64,000 nucleotides of DNA from assembly GCA_040371205.1 (NCBI GenBank), contig AP031382.1:3097562-3161561 (forward strand). Direction: 5' to 3'. The number at the start of each line of letters is the position of its first letter. The first letter of the stretch is position 1. The stretch is from Rhodanobacter sp. (GTDB lineage: Bacteria; Pseudomonadota; Gammaproteobacteria; Xanthomonadales; Rhodanobacteraceae). A program made the position numbers and the translations under genes. The notes under the pieces are model-generated. The model worked only from the letters and a program-made list of their open reading frames with translations, ran no database searches and was not told where the DNA came from. Positions 47,416 to 56,730 of this stretch are shown piece by piece.

Positions 47416-48228
47416 ATGTTCCGACGCATCCATTTCATCTCCGGCCTGCCCCGCTCGGGCTCCACCCTGCTGGCCGCGCTGCTGCGCCAGAACCCGCGCT
47501 TCCAGGCCGGCATGAGCAGCCCGCTGGCTGGCTTGTTCAGCGCCCTGCTTGGAGAGATGAGCGCCCGCAACGAGTTTTCGGTGTTCATCGACGACGACCG
47601 GCGCCGGCGCGTGTTGCGTGGGCTGTTCGAACAGTTCCACGCCGATGCGCAGGCCGAGGTGGTGTTCGACACCAACCGCGCCTGGTGCGCGCGCCTGCCC
47701 GCCATCGCCGGGCTGTTTCCCGACGCCAGGGTGATCGCCTGCGTGCGCGACGTGCCGTGGATCGTGGACAGCATCGAGCGGCTGGTGCGCAAGAACGCTT
47801 TCCAGCCCTCCGCCATCTTCAACTACACCGCCGGCGGCACCGTGTTCACGCGCGCCAACGGCATCGCCGGCGCGGAAGGCATGCTGGGCTACGCCTACGA
47901 CGCGTTGAAGGAGGCGTACTTCGGCGAACACGCCCACCGCCTGCTGCTGGTGCAGTACGAGACGCTCACGCGCGAGCCGGCCAGGGCGCTCGAGGCCGTC
48001 TACGACTTCATCGGCGAACCGGCCTACAAGCACGACACCGAACACGTCGAATACGACGCCAGCGCCTTCGACGCCAAGGCCGGCACGCCGGGCCTGCACG
48101 CCATACAGCCGCGCGTACAGGCCAACGAGCGCACCACCATCCTGCCGCCCGAACTGTTCGCCCGCTTCGCCAACGATGCCTTCTGGCGCGACCCGAAACT
48201 CAATCTGAGCGACGTGCGCATCGTCTGA
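47416..48228 (+). CDS. PAPS-dependent sulfotransferase family protein
   Basis: 270-residue sulfotransferase. The 5'-phosphosulfate-binding loop is GLPRSGSTLL at residues 10-19. The 3'-phosphate-binding element is CVRDVPWIVDSIERL in the middle. The ATG at 47416 opens straight into the first strand (RRIHFISG). No signal peptide or membrane helix is seen, so it acts in the cytosol. The acceptor is unknown. It lies 54 bp upstream of a large autotransporter gene in the same orientation, which suggests co-expression and possibly modification of that protein. Confidence 0.85.
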   Translation: MFRRIHFISGLPRSGSTLLAALLRQNPRFQAGMSSPLAGLFSALLGEMSARNEFSVFIDDDRRRRVLRGLFEQFHADAQAEVVFDTNRAWCARLPAIAGLFPDARVIACVRDVPWIVDSIERLVRKNAFQPSAIFNYTAGGTVFTRANGIAGAEGMLGYAYDALKEAYFGEHAHRLLLVQYETLTREPARALEAVYDFIGEPAYKHDTEHVEYDASAFDAKAGTPGLHAIQPRVQANERTTILPPELFARFANDAFWRDPKLNLSDVRIV

Positions 48229-48282
48229 CGCACACCCGCCACAACGGATTACGCGATACACGACCACATCACAGGCGAGATC

Positions 48283-51200
48283 ATGAACCGCATCTACCGG
48301 CTCGTCTGGAACCGCGCCTTGCGCGTGCTGCAGGTTGCTTCCGAATTCACGCATTCGCACGGCGGCAGCATCACCGGCAAGGGCCAGTCGCCGATGCGCC
48401 AGCGCCCGCTGGCGCTGGCACTCACCTTGGCGCTCGGTACGGTGCTGAGTGCGGTGGCACCGCAGGTCCCGGCACAGACGGTGGGCGGACAAGGTGGCGC
48501 GGGAGCATCCAGCACGGGAACATTCAATGCTGGCAATGGCGGCGCCAGTGGCAACGGTGGTGCAAGCCCTTCCGGCAGCGGCGGAACCTCCAGCAACGGC
48601 AGCGGCGGCAGTGGCGCAAACTACTCCGGTGCCTACAGCGGTAGCGGCGGTAGCGGCGGAACCGTCGGCGCTACGTATTCGGCCAGCGCCACGCCAAGCT
48701 CTACCCATGGCGGTGGCGGCGGTGCAGGCGCAACCGGTGGCGGTGGCGGTGGCGGCGGCAGCGGCGCCTACGTGTTGGGCGCTGGCACCCTTACCGTCGA
48801 CAACGGCATCACCGTGCAAGGTGGCATCGGCGGCACCGGTGGTTTCGGCACCGGAAGCCGGAACAGCTACGCTGGCGGCGGCGGTGGTGGTGGTGACGGC
48901 ATCCTCGTCGGCAGCTCCGGTGCCGCCATCGACAACAGCGGCACCATCACTGGCGGCGCTGGCGGGAATGGTGGGGGTGCTAGCAGTCGCTACGGCGGTG
49001 GTGGCGGTGGCGGCAACGGCATTGCCGGTTCGGGCATCAGCATCACCAACGCCGGCACCATCAGCGGCGGCCTGGGCGGTGCCGGCGGCACGGCTTTGAC
49101 GAACGGCAATGCCGGCAGCAACGGCGACGCCATCCTGTTCTCCGGTGGCAGCAACACGCTGACACTGAATTCGGGCTCGGTGCTGAACGGCGCAATCGAA
49201 GTCGCCAATGGCGCCACCGCCACCATCGACATCGGCGCCAGCGGGCTGGATCTTTCCGGCGGCACGCTGGGCAGCAGCGCACTGATCATCAACGGCACCA
49301 CCGCCATCGACACCGGCGGCAACACCTTCACCGTGTCCGGCGTGATCAGCGGCGGCCGTTCGCTGACCAAGCTGGGCAGCGGCACGCTCACCCTCACCGG
49401 CGTCAACACCTACAGCGGCGGCACCATCGTCAACTCGGGCACGCTGGCGCTGTCGGGCAGCGGCAGCATCGGCTTCTCGGACGTCGAGCTTGCCAGCGGC
49501 GCCACTTTCAACATCTCCAGTATCAACTACGCCCAAACACTTATCGGCTCGCTCAACGGCAGCGGCACCACAATCCTCGGCAGCCATTCGCTGGGTCTCG
49601 GCACGGCCAGCGGCACCTTCTCCGGCACGGTTTCCGGCAATGCGGGCAGCCAACTCGACGTCGACACCGACACCGGCGTCACCTATACCTATGCCGGCAG
49701 CAGCACCGGCGCGGCGTGGGCGCTGGGCTCCAACAGCGGCCTGCAGATTGGCGTGGACAGCACGACCACAGGTTCGATCACGGGCAGCGCCGGTGCTGCG
49801 GGCTCATCCGGCGGCGGCAATGGCGGCAACGGCGGCTATGCGGCCGCGATTACCACCGGAGCCACTTTGTCGGTGCAACAGGGCAGCAGCATTACCGGCG
49901 GCAGCGGCGGTATTGGCGGCGCCGGCACCGGCAGCTATGGCATCGGTGGCAACGGTGGCTTTGGTGGCAGCGGTGGCAATGGCGGCTACGGAATTCACGG
50001 TTCCGGCGGTTATCTGACCAACAACGGCCGCGTGACGGGCGGAAGCGGCGGCATCGGCGGCCGTGGCGGCAACGGCAGCATGAACAACGGCGGCAGGGGC
50101 GGCGACGGCGGCCACGGCGTCGATGTCGTCAACAACGCCCACTTCGGCCTCACGAACAACGGCAGCGGGGCCATCACGGGCGGCAACGGCGGCTATGGTG
50201 GCAGCAGCATCAATGGCAACGGCAACAGCGGTGGCGGCGGCGGCAGCGGCGTCAACAGCAACGGGGACAGCCTCATCACGAATAGCGGCCACATCGCGGG
50301 CGGCAACGGCGGCGATGGCGGCAATGGCATCCAATCCACCGGCGGCGATGGCGGCAATGGCGGCCGCGGTATCTACAACGGCGCCGGGTACAGCATCGTC
50401 AAGAACACCGGCAGCGTGGCGGGCGGCAACGGCGGCAATGGCGGTAGCAACGATTTCAACAACTTCAGCGTCGGCGGCAATGGCGGCGCCGGTGCCTATT
50501 TCAGCGGCAGAGGCAGTGCAAGCAACAGCAGCCTGACGAACTACGGCAGCGGCACCATCATCGGCGGCAATGGCGGCATTGGCGGCAGCGTCGGCAACGG
50601 CAGCTTCGGCGGCAACGGCGGCAATGGCGGTAACGGCGTCAACAGCAACGGGGTCAGCGTCCATAACAGCGGCACCATCACGGGCGGCAATGGCGGCGAT
50701 GGCGGCCGCGGCGGCAACGGCAGCTACACCAACACCGGCTACGGCGGCAGCGGCGGCTACGGCGGCAACGGCATTACCGGTTGGGGCATCGGCATCACCA
50801 ACGCCGGCACTATCAGCGGCGGCCACGGCGGCGCCGGCGGCACGGCTTTGACGAACGGCAGTGCCGGCAGCAACGGCGACGCCATCCTGTTCTCCGGTGG
50901 CAGCAACACGCTGATGCTGGACTCGGGTTCGGTGCTGAACGGCGCAGTCGAGGTCGCCAATGGCGCCACCGCCACCATCGACATCGGCGCCAGCGGGCTG
51001 GATCTTTCCGGCGGCACGCTGGGCAACAGCGCACTGATCATCAACGGCGCCACCGCCATCGACACCGGCAGCAACATTTTCACCGTGTCCGGCGTGATCA
51101 GCGGCGGCAGTTCGCTGACCAAGCAGGGCGCCGGCACGCTCACCCTCAGTGGAGTCAGCACCTACACCGGCACCACCACGGTACAGGCCGGCACGCTGGA

Positions 51201-52728
51201 AGTGGGCGACGCCTCCACGCCTTCGGCCGTGCTGGGCGGTGACGTCGCCGTGGCGGCGGGCGGCACGCTGCGCGGCCACGGCACCATCGGCGGCAACGTC
51301 ACCAGCGGCGGCACCGTGTGGGCCGGCGGCTCCATCGGCACGCTGACGATCCAGGGCAACTACACCCAAGCCGCCAACGGCGTGTTCCAAGTGGAGGCCA
51401 CGCCGGGCGGCCAGGCCAGCCTGCTGCGTATCGGCGGCACCGCCAGCCTGGCAGGTACGGCCGTGGTGTTGAGTGACGCCAGCACGTGGGCGCCGCGCAC
51501 GAACTACACGGTGCTCACCGCCGCGGGCGGCGTCAGTGGCCAGTTCGGCTCGGCCAGCAGCAGCCTTGCCTTCCTTACGCCCGTACTGAGTTACACCGCC
51601 AATACGGTGAACCTTTCGCTGCAGCGCAACGACATCAGCTTCAGCAGCGTGGCGCAGACGCCCAACCAGCGGGCCGTGGCGACGACTGCGAATCCGCTGG
51701 GCTATGACAACCAGATCTACGATGCACTGGTGTTGCTGGATGCGACCGCCGCCCGCCACGCCTTCGACCAGCTCTCCGGCGAGATCCACGCCTCCGCCCG
51801 CACGGCGGTCGTGGACAACGACCACTACGTGCGCGATGCGATCAACCAGCACCTCGCCGGGCAGAGCAACGACGCCAACGGCCTGAACGTTACCGACGCC
51901 GACGGCGTCACCGCCTGGACGTCCACCTGGGGCCACTGGGGCAGCCACGACAGCAACGGCAGTGCTTCGATGCTGCACGGCAACGGCAGCGGCCTGCTGT
52001 TCGGCATCGACATGCCGGTGGGCGATGCGGCTCGGCTCGGCGCGGTGATGGGCACGGGGCAAGGCTCGGCCGGCATCGACACGCTCGACTCGTCCGCGCA
52101 CGTCACCGACCAGCACCTGGGCCTGTACGGCAGCGCGCAGACCGGCAGCCTGGCATGGCAGGCCGCGGCGATCTACGGCTGGGAGAAAGTGGACACGCAC
52201 CGCTTCCTCGGCTTCGCCACGTTCGCCGGCACCGCCGACAGCAGCTACCACGCCCACACCGCGCAGGCCTATGTCGACGGCAGCCTGCCCTTCATGCACG
52301 GCAACAGCACGTTCGCGCCGTTCGCCAACCTGGCGGTGGAGCGCCTCAGCACGCCGAGCGTCAACGAGAACGGCACACCGGCCGCGCTCAACGTGGCCGC
52401 GCAGGACAGCACGGTCGGCTACGGCACGCTGGGCCTGCGCGCCAGCTTCGACCTCGGCGCGCCGAACCACGGCCTGCATGCCCATGCCAGCCTCGGCTGG
52501 CAACATGCCTGGGGCGACCTGTCGCCCACCGATACGATGCGCTTCGTCGACGGCACCGACCGCTTCGGCGTCTCGGGCGTTCCGCTGCTGCGCAATGCCG
52601 CCGCCGCCAGCCTCGGCATCAGCTTCACCATCGCGCCCAAGGTTTCGGTGGACGGCACCTACCAAGGCCAGTTCGGCAAGCAGGCCGGCGACCAGTCCGC
52701 GCGCATCAGCCTCGACTGGAAGTTCTGA
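48283..52728 (+). CDS. Type Va autotransporter with ESPR signal and glycine-rich passenger
   Basis: 1481-residue surface protein secreted by its own C-terminal barrel. Residues 1-22 are an extended signal peptide region (starts [10 protein letters not shown], ends VASEF); a normal signal follows (about 39-66, [18 protein letters not shown]). The passenger is rich in Gly, Asn and Ser. It alternates GGNGG-type stretches with beta-helix rungs (NSGTI, NAGTI) and two autotransporter-associated repeats ([14 protein letters not shown] near 375; [14 protein letters not shown] near 960). A linker and the autotransporter beta-domain occupy about 1165-1481, ending in aromatic Phe (SLDWKF). Lysine and cysteine are scarce in the passenger. 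The role may be adhesion or aggregation; the ligand is unknown. Confidence 0.93.
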   Translation: MNRIYRLVWNRALRVLQVASEFTHSHGGSITGKGQSPMRQRPLALALTLALGTVLSAVAPQVPAQTVGGQGGAGASSTGTFNAGNGGASGNGGASPSGSGGTSSNGSGGSGANYSGAYSGSGGSGGTVGATYSASATPSSTHGGGGGAGATGGGGGGGGSGAYVLGAGTLTVDNGITVQGGIGGTGGFGTGSRNSYAGGGGGGGDGILVGSSGAAIDNSGTITGGAGGNGGGASSRYGGGGGGGNGIAGSGISITNAGTISGGLGGAGGTALTNGNAGSNGDAILFSGGSNTLTLNSGSVLNGAIEVANGATATIDIGASGLDLSGGTLGSSALIINGTTAIDTGGNTFTVSGVISGGRSLTKLGSGTLTLTGVNTYSGGTIVNSGTLALSGSGSIGFSDVELASGATFNISSINYAQTLIGSLNGSGTTILGSHSLGLGTASGTFSGTVSGNAGSQLDVDTDTGVTYTYAGSSTGAAWALGSNSGLQIGVDSTTTGSITGSAGAAGSSGGGNGGNGGYAAAITTGATLSVQQGSSITGGSGGIGGAGTGSYGIGGNGGFGGSGGNGGYGIHGSGGYLTNNGRVTGGSGGIGGRGGNGSMNNGGRGGDGGHGVDVVNNAHFGLTNNGSGAITGGNGGYGGSSINGNGNSGGGGGSGVNSNGDSLITNSGHIAGGNGGDGGNGIQSTGGDGGNGGRGIYNGAGYSIVKNTGSVAGGNGGNGGSNDFNNFSVGGNGGAGAYFSGRGSASNSSLTNYGSGTIIGGNGGIGGSVGNGSFGGNGGNGGNGVNSNGVSVHNSGTITGGNGGDGGRGGNGSYTNTGYGGSGGYGGNGITGWGIGITNAGTISGGHGGAGGTALTNGSAGSNGDAILFSGGSNTLMLDSGSVLNGAVEVANGATATIDIGASGLDLSGGTLGNSALIINGATAIDTGSNIFTVSGVISGGSSLTKQGAGTLTLSGVSTYTGTTTVQAGTLEVGDASTPSAVLGGDVAVAAGGTLRGHGTIGGNVTSGGTVWAGGSIGTLTIQGNYTQAANGVFQVEATPGGQASLLRIGGTASLAGTAVVLSDASTWAPRTNYTVLTAAGGVSGQFGSASSSLAFLTPVLSYTANTVNLSLQRNDISFSSVAQTPNQRAVATTANPLGYDNQIYDALVLLDATAARHAFDQLSGEIHASARTAVVDNDHYVRDAINQHLAGQSNDANGLNVTDADGVTAWTSTWGHWGSHDSNGSASMLHGNGSGLLFGIDMPVGDAARLGAVMGTGQGSAGIDTLDSSAHVTDQHLGLYGSAQTGSLAWQAAAIYGWEKVDTHRFLGFATFAGTADSSYHAHTAQAYVDGSLPFMHGNSTFAPFANLAVERLSTPSVNENGTPAALNVAAQDSTVGYGTLGLRASFDLGAPNHGLHAHASLGWQHAWGDLSPTDTMRFVDGTDRFGVSGVPLLRNAAAASLGISFTIAPKVSVDGTYQGQFGKQAGDQSARISLDWKF
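49021..49422 (+). repeat. Direct repeat copy 1 inside the autotransporter gene
   Basis: About 0.4 kb, nearly identical to 50773-51174 at an exact offset of 1752 bp (584 codons), so in frame. It encodes a beta-helix block from the [11 protein letters not shown] rung to the first PATR motif ([20 protein letters not shown]). Confidence 0.9.
49888..50830 (+). repeat. Seven to eight glycine-rich repeat units in the passenger
   Basis: Units of about 40-47 residues, each beginning TGGNGG, AGGNGG or SGG and closing with a rung such as [18 protein letters not shown] or TNAGTI. Between them lie runs such as GGDGGNGG and GGNGGNGG. The pattern resembles the PGRS repeats of mycobacterial PE_PGRS proteins. 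Confidence 0.85.
50773..51174 (+). repeat. Direct repeat copy 2 inside the autotransporter gene
   Basis: Partner of the block at 49021-49422. Differences are scattered substitutions (for example LTLNSGSV against LMLDSGSV) with no insertion or deletion noticed. It precedes the linker leading to the beta-domain. Confidence 0.9.
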
Positions 52729-52765
52729 GGCCACCAGGCAGCGGCTACCGAAGGCCGCTTGCGCC

Positions 52766-54106
52766 TCAGGATCGTTTCAGCAGCGCCTCGATCTCCAGCG
52801 GCTCCTTGGGCACGGCGGCGCTGAGCACCTCGTTGCCCTCGCGGGTCACCGCCACGTCGTCCTCGATGCGGATGCCGAGGCCGCGCCAGCGCTCGTCCAC
52901 GCTGGCGTCGTCGGGCGGCACGTAGAGGCCGGGCTCCACCGTCACCACCATGCCGGGCTCCAGCACACGCGAGACGCCGTCGATGCGGTAGTCGCCGGCG
53001 TCGTGCACGTCCAGGCCCAGCCAGTGGCCGGTCTTGCCGGGGAAGAAGCGCTGGTAGCTGCCCTCGGCGATGGCGGTGTCGGCGTCGCCCTTGAGCAGGC
53101 CCAGCGCGCACAGGCCTTCGGCGATCACGCGCACCGCGGCGTGGTGCGCGGCGTCGAACGGCTGGCCGGGGCGCACTTCGTCGATGGCGGCGAGCTGGGC
53201 GGCCAGCACCACTTCGTACAGCGCGCGCTGCGCGCGGCTGTAGCGGCCGTTGACCGGGATGGTGCGGCTGATGTCGCTGGCGTAGCAGTCCAGCTCGGCG
53301 CCGGCGTCGATCAGCAGCAGGTCGCCATCCATCAGTCGTGCGCGGTTGTGCTGGTAGTGCATCACGCAGGCGTTGCCGCCGCCGGCGACGATGGGCGTGA
53401 ACGCGGGCACTGCGCCGCGGCTGCGCATGGCGTGCAGCAGTTCGGCTTCCACTTCGTATTCGTGGCGGCCCGGCAGCGCGCAACGCCACGCGGCGAGATG
53501 CGCTTCGCCGGCGATGCCGGCGGCGGCGCGCATCAGCTTCAATTCGGCGCGCGACTTGTACAGCCGCAGGTCGTGCAGCAGGTGGCCCAGCGCCACGAAT
53601 TCCTTGGGCACCACGCCGCCGCCGCGCAATTGGCGCAAACGGCGCATCCAGCCCAGCAGCTGCGCGTCGAACGCCGGCTCACGGCCGAAGTGGCAGTACA
53701 CGCGCGCCCTGCCCTCGATCATGCCGGGCAGGATGTCGTCGATGTCGTCGATGGGGAAGGCGTCGTCCATGCCGTAATCGGCCACCGCGCGTTCGGTGCC
53801 CACGGACGGACCGTGCCAGCGCGCCTGCTCGGCGTCGCGTTCGCGGCAGAACAGCACGGCCTCGCCGTGCCGGCGGCCCGGCAGCAGGGCCAGCACCGCC
53901 TCGGGCTCGGGGAAACCGGCGAGGTAGTGGAAATCCGAATCCTGCCGGTACGGCCAGGCGGCATCGGCGTTGCGCAGGCGCTCGGGCGCGGCGGCGATCA
54001 GCAGCGCAGCGTCCTCGCCGGCCATCGCCATCAGCTGGCGGCGGCGGCGCGCGAACTCCTCGCCCGCGATCGGCGGAACCGCGATGCGGTCGAGCGCGGC
54101 GTTCAA
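52766..54106 (-). CDS. pepP: Xaa-Pro aminopeptidase PepP
   Basis: M24B metallopeptidase removing N-terminal residues before proline. 446 residues against 441 in E. coli. Metal ligands lie in LLIDAGAELDCYASDISRTI, GHWLGLDVHDAG, TVEPGLYVPP and GIRIEDDVAV. The start is read as TTG at 54106 (NAALDRIAVPP follows), which overlaps the ygfB stop as TTGA; no ATG lies near, and later Met residues would cut the N-terminal domain. The order ygfB-pepP matches E. coli, but no ubiH follows. It converges on the autotransporter gene. Confidence 0.93.
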   Translation of the reverse strand: MNAALDRIAVPPIAGEEFARRRRQLMAMAGEDAALLIAAAPERLRNADAAWPYRQDSDFHYLAGFPEPEAVLALLPGRRHGEAVLFCRERDAEQARWHGPSVGTERAVADYGMDDAFPIDDIDDILPGMIEGRARVYCHFGREPAFDAQLLGWMRRLRQLRGGGVVPKEFVALGHLLHDLRLYKSRAELKLMRAAAGIAGEAHLAAWRCALPGRHEYEVEAELLHAMRSRGAVPAFTPIVAGGGNACVMHYQHNRARLMDGDLLLIDAGAELDCYASDISRTIPVNGRYSRAQRALYEVVLAAQLAAIDEVRPGQPFDAAHHAAVRVIAEGLCALGLLKGDADTAIAEGSYQRFFPGKTGHWLGLDVHDAGDYRIDGVSRVLEPGMVVTVEPGLYVPPDDASVDERWRGLGIRIEDDVAVTREGNEVLSAAVPKEPLEIEALLKRS

Positions 54107-54669
54107 TGCAGGCGGTCGCTGCCGGACGGGCCGCGGCCGGCGGATTCGGTGTAGAGCAGCAACGCGCCCACGCGCAGGAATTCCTGCACTTCGATCAGCG
54201 CGTCCTCGTCTTCGGCGGCGTCGCCGAAATCGAAGGACGAGGCGGCGACGGTGCCGAAATCGCGCAGCACTTCCTGCGCGTCGTCCGACAGCTTGGCGTG
54301 CGCCTCGGTGCCGGCCAGGCCGAAGCCGCCGAGGAAGCCGCGGCACCAGTCCACCACCGCGTCGGCGCGCTCGTCGAGCGGACGGTCGGCGTCCGGCAGC
54401 AGCGGCTCGAAGCCGAGTTCGGGATCGGCCAGCGCATCGCGGCACTGGCGCAGCAGAGTGTCCAGGGCGGCCTGGTCGGCCGGGCCGGGCTGGACGTCTT
54501 CGCCGCCTTCCAGTTCCAGCGCGGCAAGCAGCTTGCCGCCGTTCGGCGTGGCGCCGCCGGCCAGATAGCCGCACAACGAGCCGTGCAGTTCGCTGGCGTC
54601 GACGCCCAGGCGCAGGCGCACGATCAGCGCGTCCAACTGGTCGTGGCTGAGCGGTTCGTTGGCCGGCAT
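54103..54669 (-). CDS. ygfB: UPF0149 family protein YgfB
   Basis: 188-residue alpha-helical protein of the YgfB/YecA family. Family marks are ELHGSLCGYLAGGA near the N-terminus and VVDWCRGFLGGFGLAG in the middle, with an acidic region (DAAEDEDALIEVQEF) near the C-terminus. Coupled to pepP as in other gammaproteobacteria. In Pseudomonas aeruginosa YgfB affects ampDh3 regulation; the role here is not known. Confidence 0.92.
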   Translation of the reverse strand: MPANEPLSHDQLDALIVRLRLGVDASELHGSLCGYLAGGATPNGGKLLAALELEGGEDVQPGPADQAALDTLLRQCRDALADPELGFEPLLPDADRPLDERADAVVDWCRGFLGGFGLAGTEAHAKLSDDAQEVLRDFGTVAASSFDFGDAAEDEDALIEVQEFLRVGALLLYTESAGRGPSGSDRLH

Positions 54670-54759
54670 GGCGGGACTCCTCGGGGACGGCCGCCCATTC
54701 TACGCCAGACGTGTCGCCGCCCCCGTTTCGCGCGGCGACGTACTGTTATAGTTCCACGC

Positions 54760-54999
54760 ATGAACCCCGCCGATTCCGCACCGCCCGACTCCGTCCAGAT
54801 CGAACTGGAGGCGCTTGGCCGCCAGGTCGATCGCCTGCTCGACACGGTGCGCCGGCTCAGCGAGGAAAACCGCAGCCTGCGGCACAGCCAGGAGCAGCTG
54901 TCGGGCGAACGCGCCAGCCTGCTCGCGCGCAACGAACAGGCGCGCAGCCGGGTCGAGGCGATGATCCAGCGGCTGAAATCGCTCGAAGGCAATGGTTGA
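54760..54999 (+). CDS. Small coiled-coil protein (TIGR02449 family)
   Basis: 79 residues, almost wholly a coiled coil (LEALGRQVDRLLDTVRRLSE, then SLRHSQEQLSGERASLLARN). The family is regularly encoded just before zapA, and its size recalls ZapB, so a cell-division role is plausible but unproved. The ATG at 54760 is preceded by a 90-bp gap that must contain the promoter. It overlaps zapA by 8 bases if the long zapA start is used. Confidence 0.8.
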   Translation: MNPADSAPPDSVQIELEALGRQVDRLLDTVRRLSEENRSLRHSQEQLSGERASLLARNEQARSRVEAMIQRLKSLEGNG

Positions 55000-55354
55000 A
55001 CCCATGAGTACACCCGGCAACAACGATCCGGTCGCGCTGCGGCTGATCGACCGCGAATTCCTGATCGCCTGCGCGCCGGAAGAGCGCGAGGGCCTGGTGG
55101 AGGCTGCGGCCCTGCTCGACCGCAAGATGCGCGAGCTGCGCGCCAACGCGCGCGCCCCCAGCTTCGAGCGCCTCGCCGTGCTGGCCGCGGTGAGCATGAC
55201 CCATGAGCTGCTGGCGCTGCGCAAGCAGCAAGGCGGCAACGGCCAGCAGACCGCGCACCGCCTCGCCGCGCTGCGCCAACGGCTGGAATTCGCGCTGGAG
55301 AGCGCCGGCTCGACGCCGCACGATTCAGTAGCGGATTTGTTTCCGAAAGCCTAA
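54992..55354 (+). CDS. zapA: Cell division protein ZapA
   Basis: FtsZ-ring stabiliser. 120 residues (116 if the second Met, MSTPGNND at 55004, is used; neither start has a well-spaced ribosome site). ZapA fold: VALRLIDREFLIACAPEERE, then LLDRKMRELRANARAPSFER and a C-terminal coiled coil (MTHELLALRKQQ). It is followed by 6S RNA and 5-FCL, the classic gammaproteobacterial order. Confidence 0.93.
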   Translation: MVEPMSTPGNNDPVALRLIDREFLIACAPEEREGLVEAAALLDRKMRELRANARAPSFERLAVLAAVSMTHELLALRKQQGGNGQQTAHRLAALRQRLEFALESAGSTPHDSVADLFPKA

Positions 55355-55357
55355 AAT
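55352..55357 (+). promoter_or_regulatory. -10 element of the 6S RNA promoter
   Basis: TAAAAT sits seven bases before the predicted RNA start and its first three bases are the zapA stop codon. No clear -35 hexamer is visible. Confidence 0.45.
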
Positions 55358-55364
55358 CGATCCC

Positions 55365-55554
55365 GGCGTTTTCTGCGGTGTGCGCCGGCACACTCTTACA
55401 TTTGCCTTGTTCCTAAATACGGCCCCGGGTCGGCTTTTCATCGGTTGTTGTGCATGTCCGCCGCGTGCGGAAAGCCTCGAGACCATGTCGCCCTCCCACC
55501 TGATCCATCGTGGATCAAGGTCGTTTGGTGGGCAGCGGCATCGCGGTTGACGCC
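55365..55554 (+). ncRNA. ssrS: 6S RNA
   Basis: Roughly 190-nt RNA that mimics an open promoter and binds sigma-70 RNA polymerase in stationary phase. Position between zapA and the 5-FCL gene is diagnostic. The closing stem pairs GGCGT (55365-55369) with ACGCC (55550-55554), continued by TGCGGTG with CATCGCG. The 3' half keeps the conserved order seen in E. coli: AAGCCT, CACC-TGATCC hairpin with GGATCAAGG, then GCGGCATC. Ends are estimated from pairing. Confidence 0.85.
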
Positions 55555-55562
55555 ACCATTCC

Positions 55563-55598
55563 ACGCCCCGTCCGTCGCACGACTGACGGGGCGTTTTT
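55563..55598 (+). terminator. Terminator between 6S RNA and 5-FCL
   Basis: A 10-bp stem, ACGCCCCGTC / GACGGGGCGT, with a 12-base loop followed by TTTTT. It begins 9 bases after the 6S closing stem. It may be partial, since 6S RNA and ygfA are co-transcribed in other species. Confidence 0.85.
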
Positions 55599-55615
55599 CG
55601 ATGAGGAGCCTGCGC

Positions 55616-56230
55616 ATGCCCGTGGACGCCGCCGACCACCGCCGCGAACTGCGCCAGCAAATGGCCGAACGCCGCCGCGCGCTGCCGCCGCCGGCGCGCA
55701 TCGCCGCGGCGCAGGGCCTGCGCCGCTCGCTGGAACAGTTGCCCGAATACCTCACCGACGTGCGCGTGGCCGGCTACTGGGCCACCGGCGGCGAGCTGCC
55801 GCTGAACCTGGTCATCCCGCCGCTGGCGGCACGCGGCCAGCGTTTCCTGCTGCCGCTGCTGGCCAGCAACAAGGAACTGCATTTCGCGCCCTGGAACAGC
55901 GGCGACGACGTGGCGCCGAACCGCTACGGCATCCCCGAGCCGGTGGCGCCGCGCGAATGGTTCGCGCCGTTCCAGCTCGACCTAGTGCTGGTGCCGCTGC
56001 TGGCCTTCGACCGCCGCGGCCATCGGCTCGGCCACGGCGGCGGCTACTACGACCGCAGCTTCGCCTTCGTCAAGGACCAGGCGCGTCCCACCGAACCGCT
56101 GCTGGTGGGCGTGGCCTACGCTTTCCAGGAAGTCGAACGGCTGCAGGCGGAACCCTGGGACGTGCCGCTGGACTACGTGGCTACCGACCGCGAACTGATC
56201 GACTGCCACGCCACGGAGCCCGCCGCATGA
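55616..56230 (+). CDS. 5-formyltetrahydrofolate cyclo-ligase
   Basis: ATP-dependent return of 5-formyl-THF to the folate pool; in E. coli (YgfA) it is linked to persister formation. 204 residues. The signature GHRLGHGGGYYDRSFAF lies near residue 135, and the N-terminal RRELRQQMAERRRALPPPAR basic helix is typical. The ATG at 55616 has GAGGAG 7-8 bases upstream; a Met five codons earlier lacks one. It overlaps the EVE gene (ATGA). Confidence 0.94.
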   Translation: MPVDAADHRRELRQQMAERRRALPPPARIAAAQGLRRSLEQLPEYLTDVRVAGYWATGGELPLNLVIPPLAARGQRFLLPLLASNKELHFAPWNSGDDVAPNRYGIPEPVAPREWFAPFQLDLVLVPLLAFDRRGHRLGHGGGYYDRSFAFVKDQARPTEPLLVGVAYAFQEVERLQAEPWDVPLDYVATDRELIDCHATEPAA

Positions 56231-56682
56231 AGAACCACTGGCTGATGAAGTCCGAGCCGGACGCCTTCTCCATCGACGACCTCAAGCGCAAGAAGCGCGA
56301 AGCCTGGGACGGCGTGCGCAACTACCAGGCGCGCAACTACATGCGCGACGGCATGCGCGTGGGCGACCCGGTGTTCTTCTACCACTCCAACTGCGCCGAG
56401 CCCGGCATCGTGGGCATCGCCCAGGTCGCCACCGACGCCTACCCCGACCCCAGCCAGTTCGACCCCAAGAGCAAGTACTTCGACGCCGGCAGCTCGCGCG
56501 ACAACCCGCGCTGGATGCTGGTGGACGTCAAGTTCGTGAAGAAGCTCAAGCGCACCATCACGCTGAAGGAACTGCAGGCCGACGCCGCGCTGGACGGCAT
56601 GGTGTTGCTGCGCAAGGGCAGCCGCCTGTCGGTGCAGCCGGTGGAGGCGGCGCACTGGGAGCATATCCTCGCGCTGGAGTAA
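56227..56682 (+). CDS. EVE domain-containing protein (THYN1-like)
   Basis: 151-residue EVE domain, a PUA-like fold that recognises modified bases in DNA or RNA. MKSEPDAFSIDDL at the start, WDGVRNYQARNYMRDGMRVG, FFYHSNCAEPGIVGIAQV and NPRWMLVDVKFVKKL are the family blocks. Coupled to 5-FCL. EVE proteins of this compact type are core genes; a restriction role is not suggested by the context. Confidence 0.9.
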   Translation: MKNHWLMKSEPDAFSIDDLKRKKREAWDGVRNYQARNYMRDGMRVGDPVFFYHSNCAEPGIVGIAQVATDAYPDPSQFDPKSKYFDAGSSRDNPRWMLVDVKFVKKLKRTITLKELQADAALDGMVLLRKGSRLSVQPVEAAHWEHILALE

Positions 56683-56730
56683 CGGCGCTTGCGCACCCGC
56701 GGACCGGCTTCGCGGCGCGCCGCCTGGCAA

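Noticed and set aside
49804-52734. 976-codon open frame antisense to the autotransporter gene
   Set aside because: The translation is Ala/Val/Gly low-complexity with no family, a by-product of GGC/GCC-rich codons on the other strand. The sense frame has signal, repeats and barrel.
56227-56682. EVE protein as part of a modification-dependent restriction system
   Set aside because: It is a compact single-domain EVE protein coupled to 5-FCL with no nuclease or methyltransferase nearby; it is a core gene in this order.
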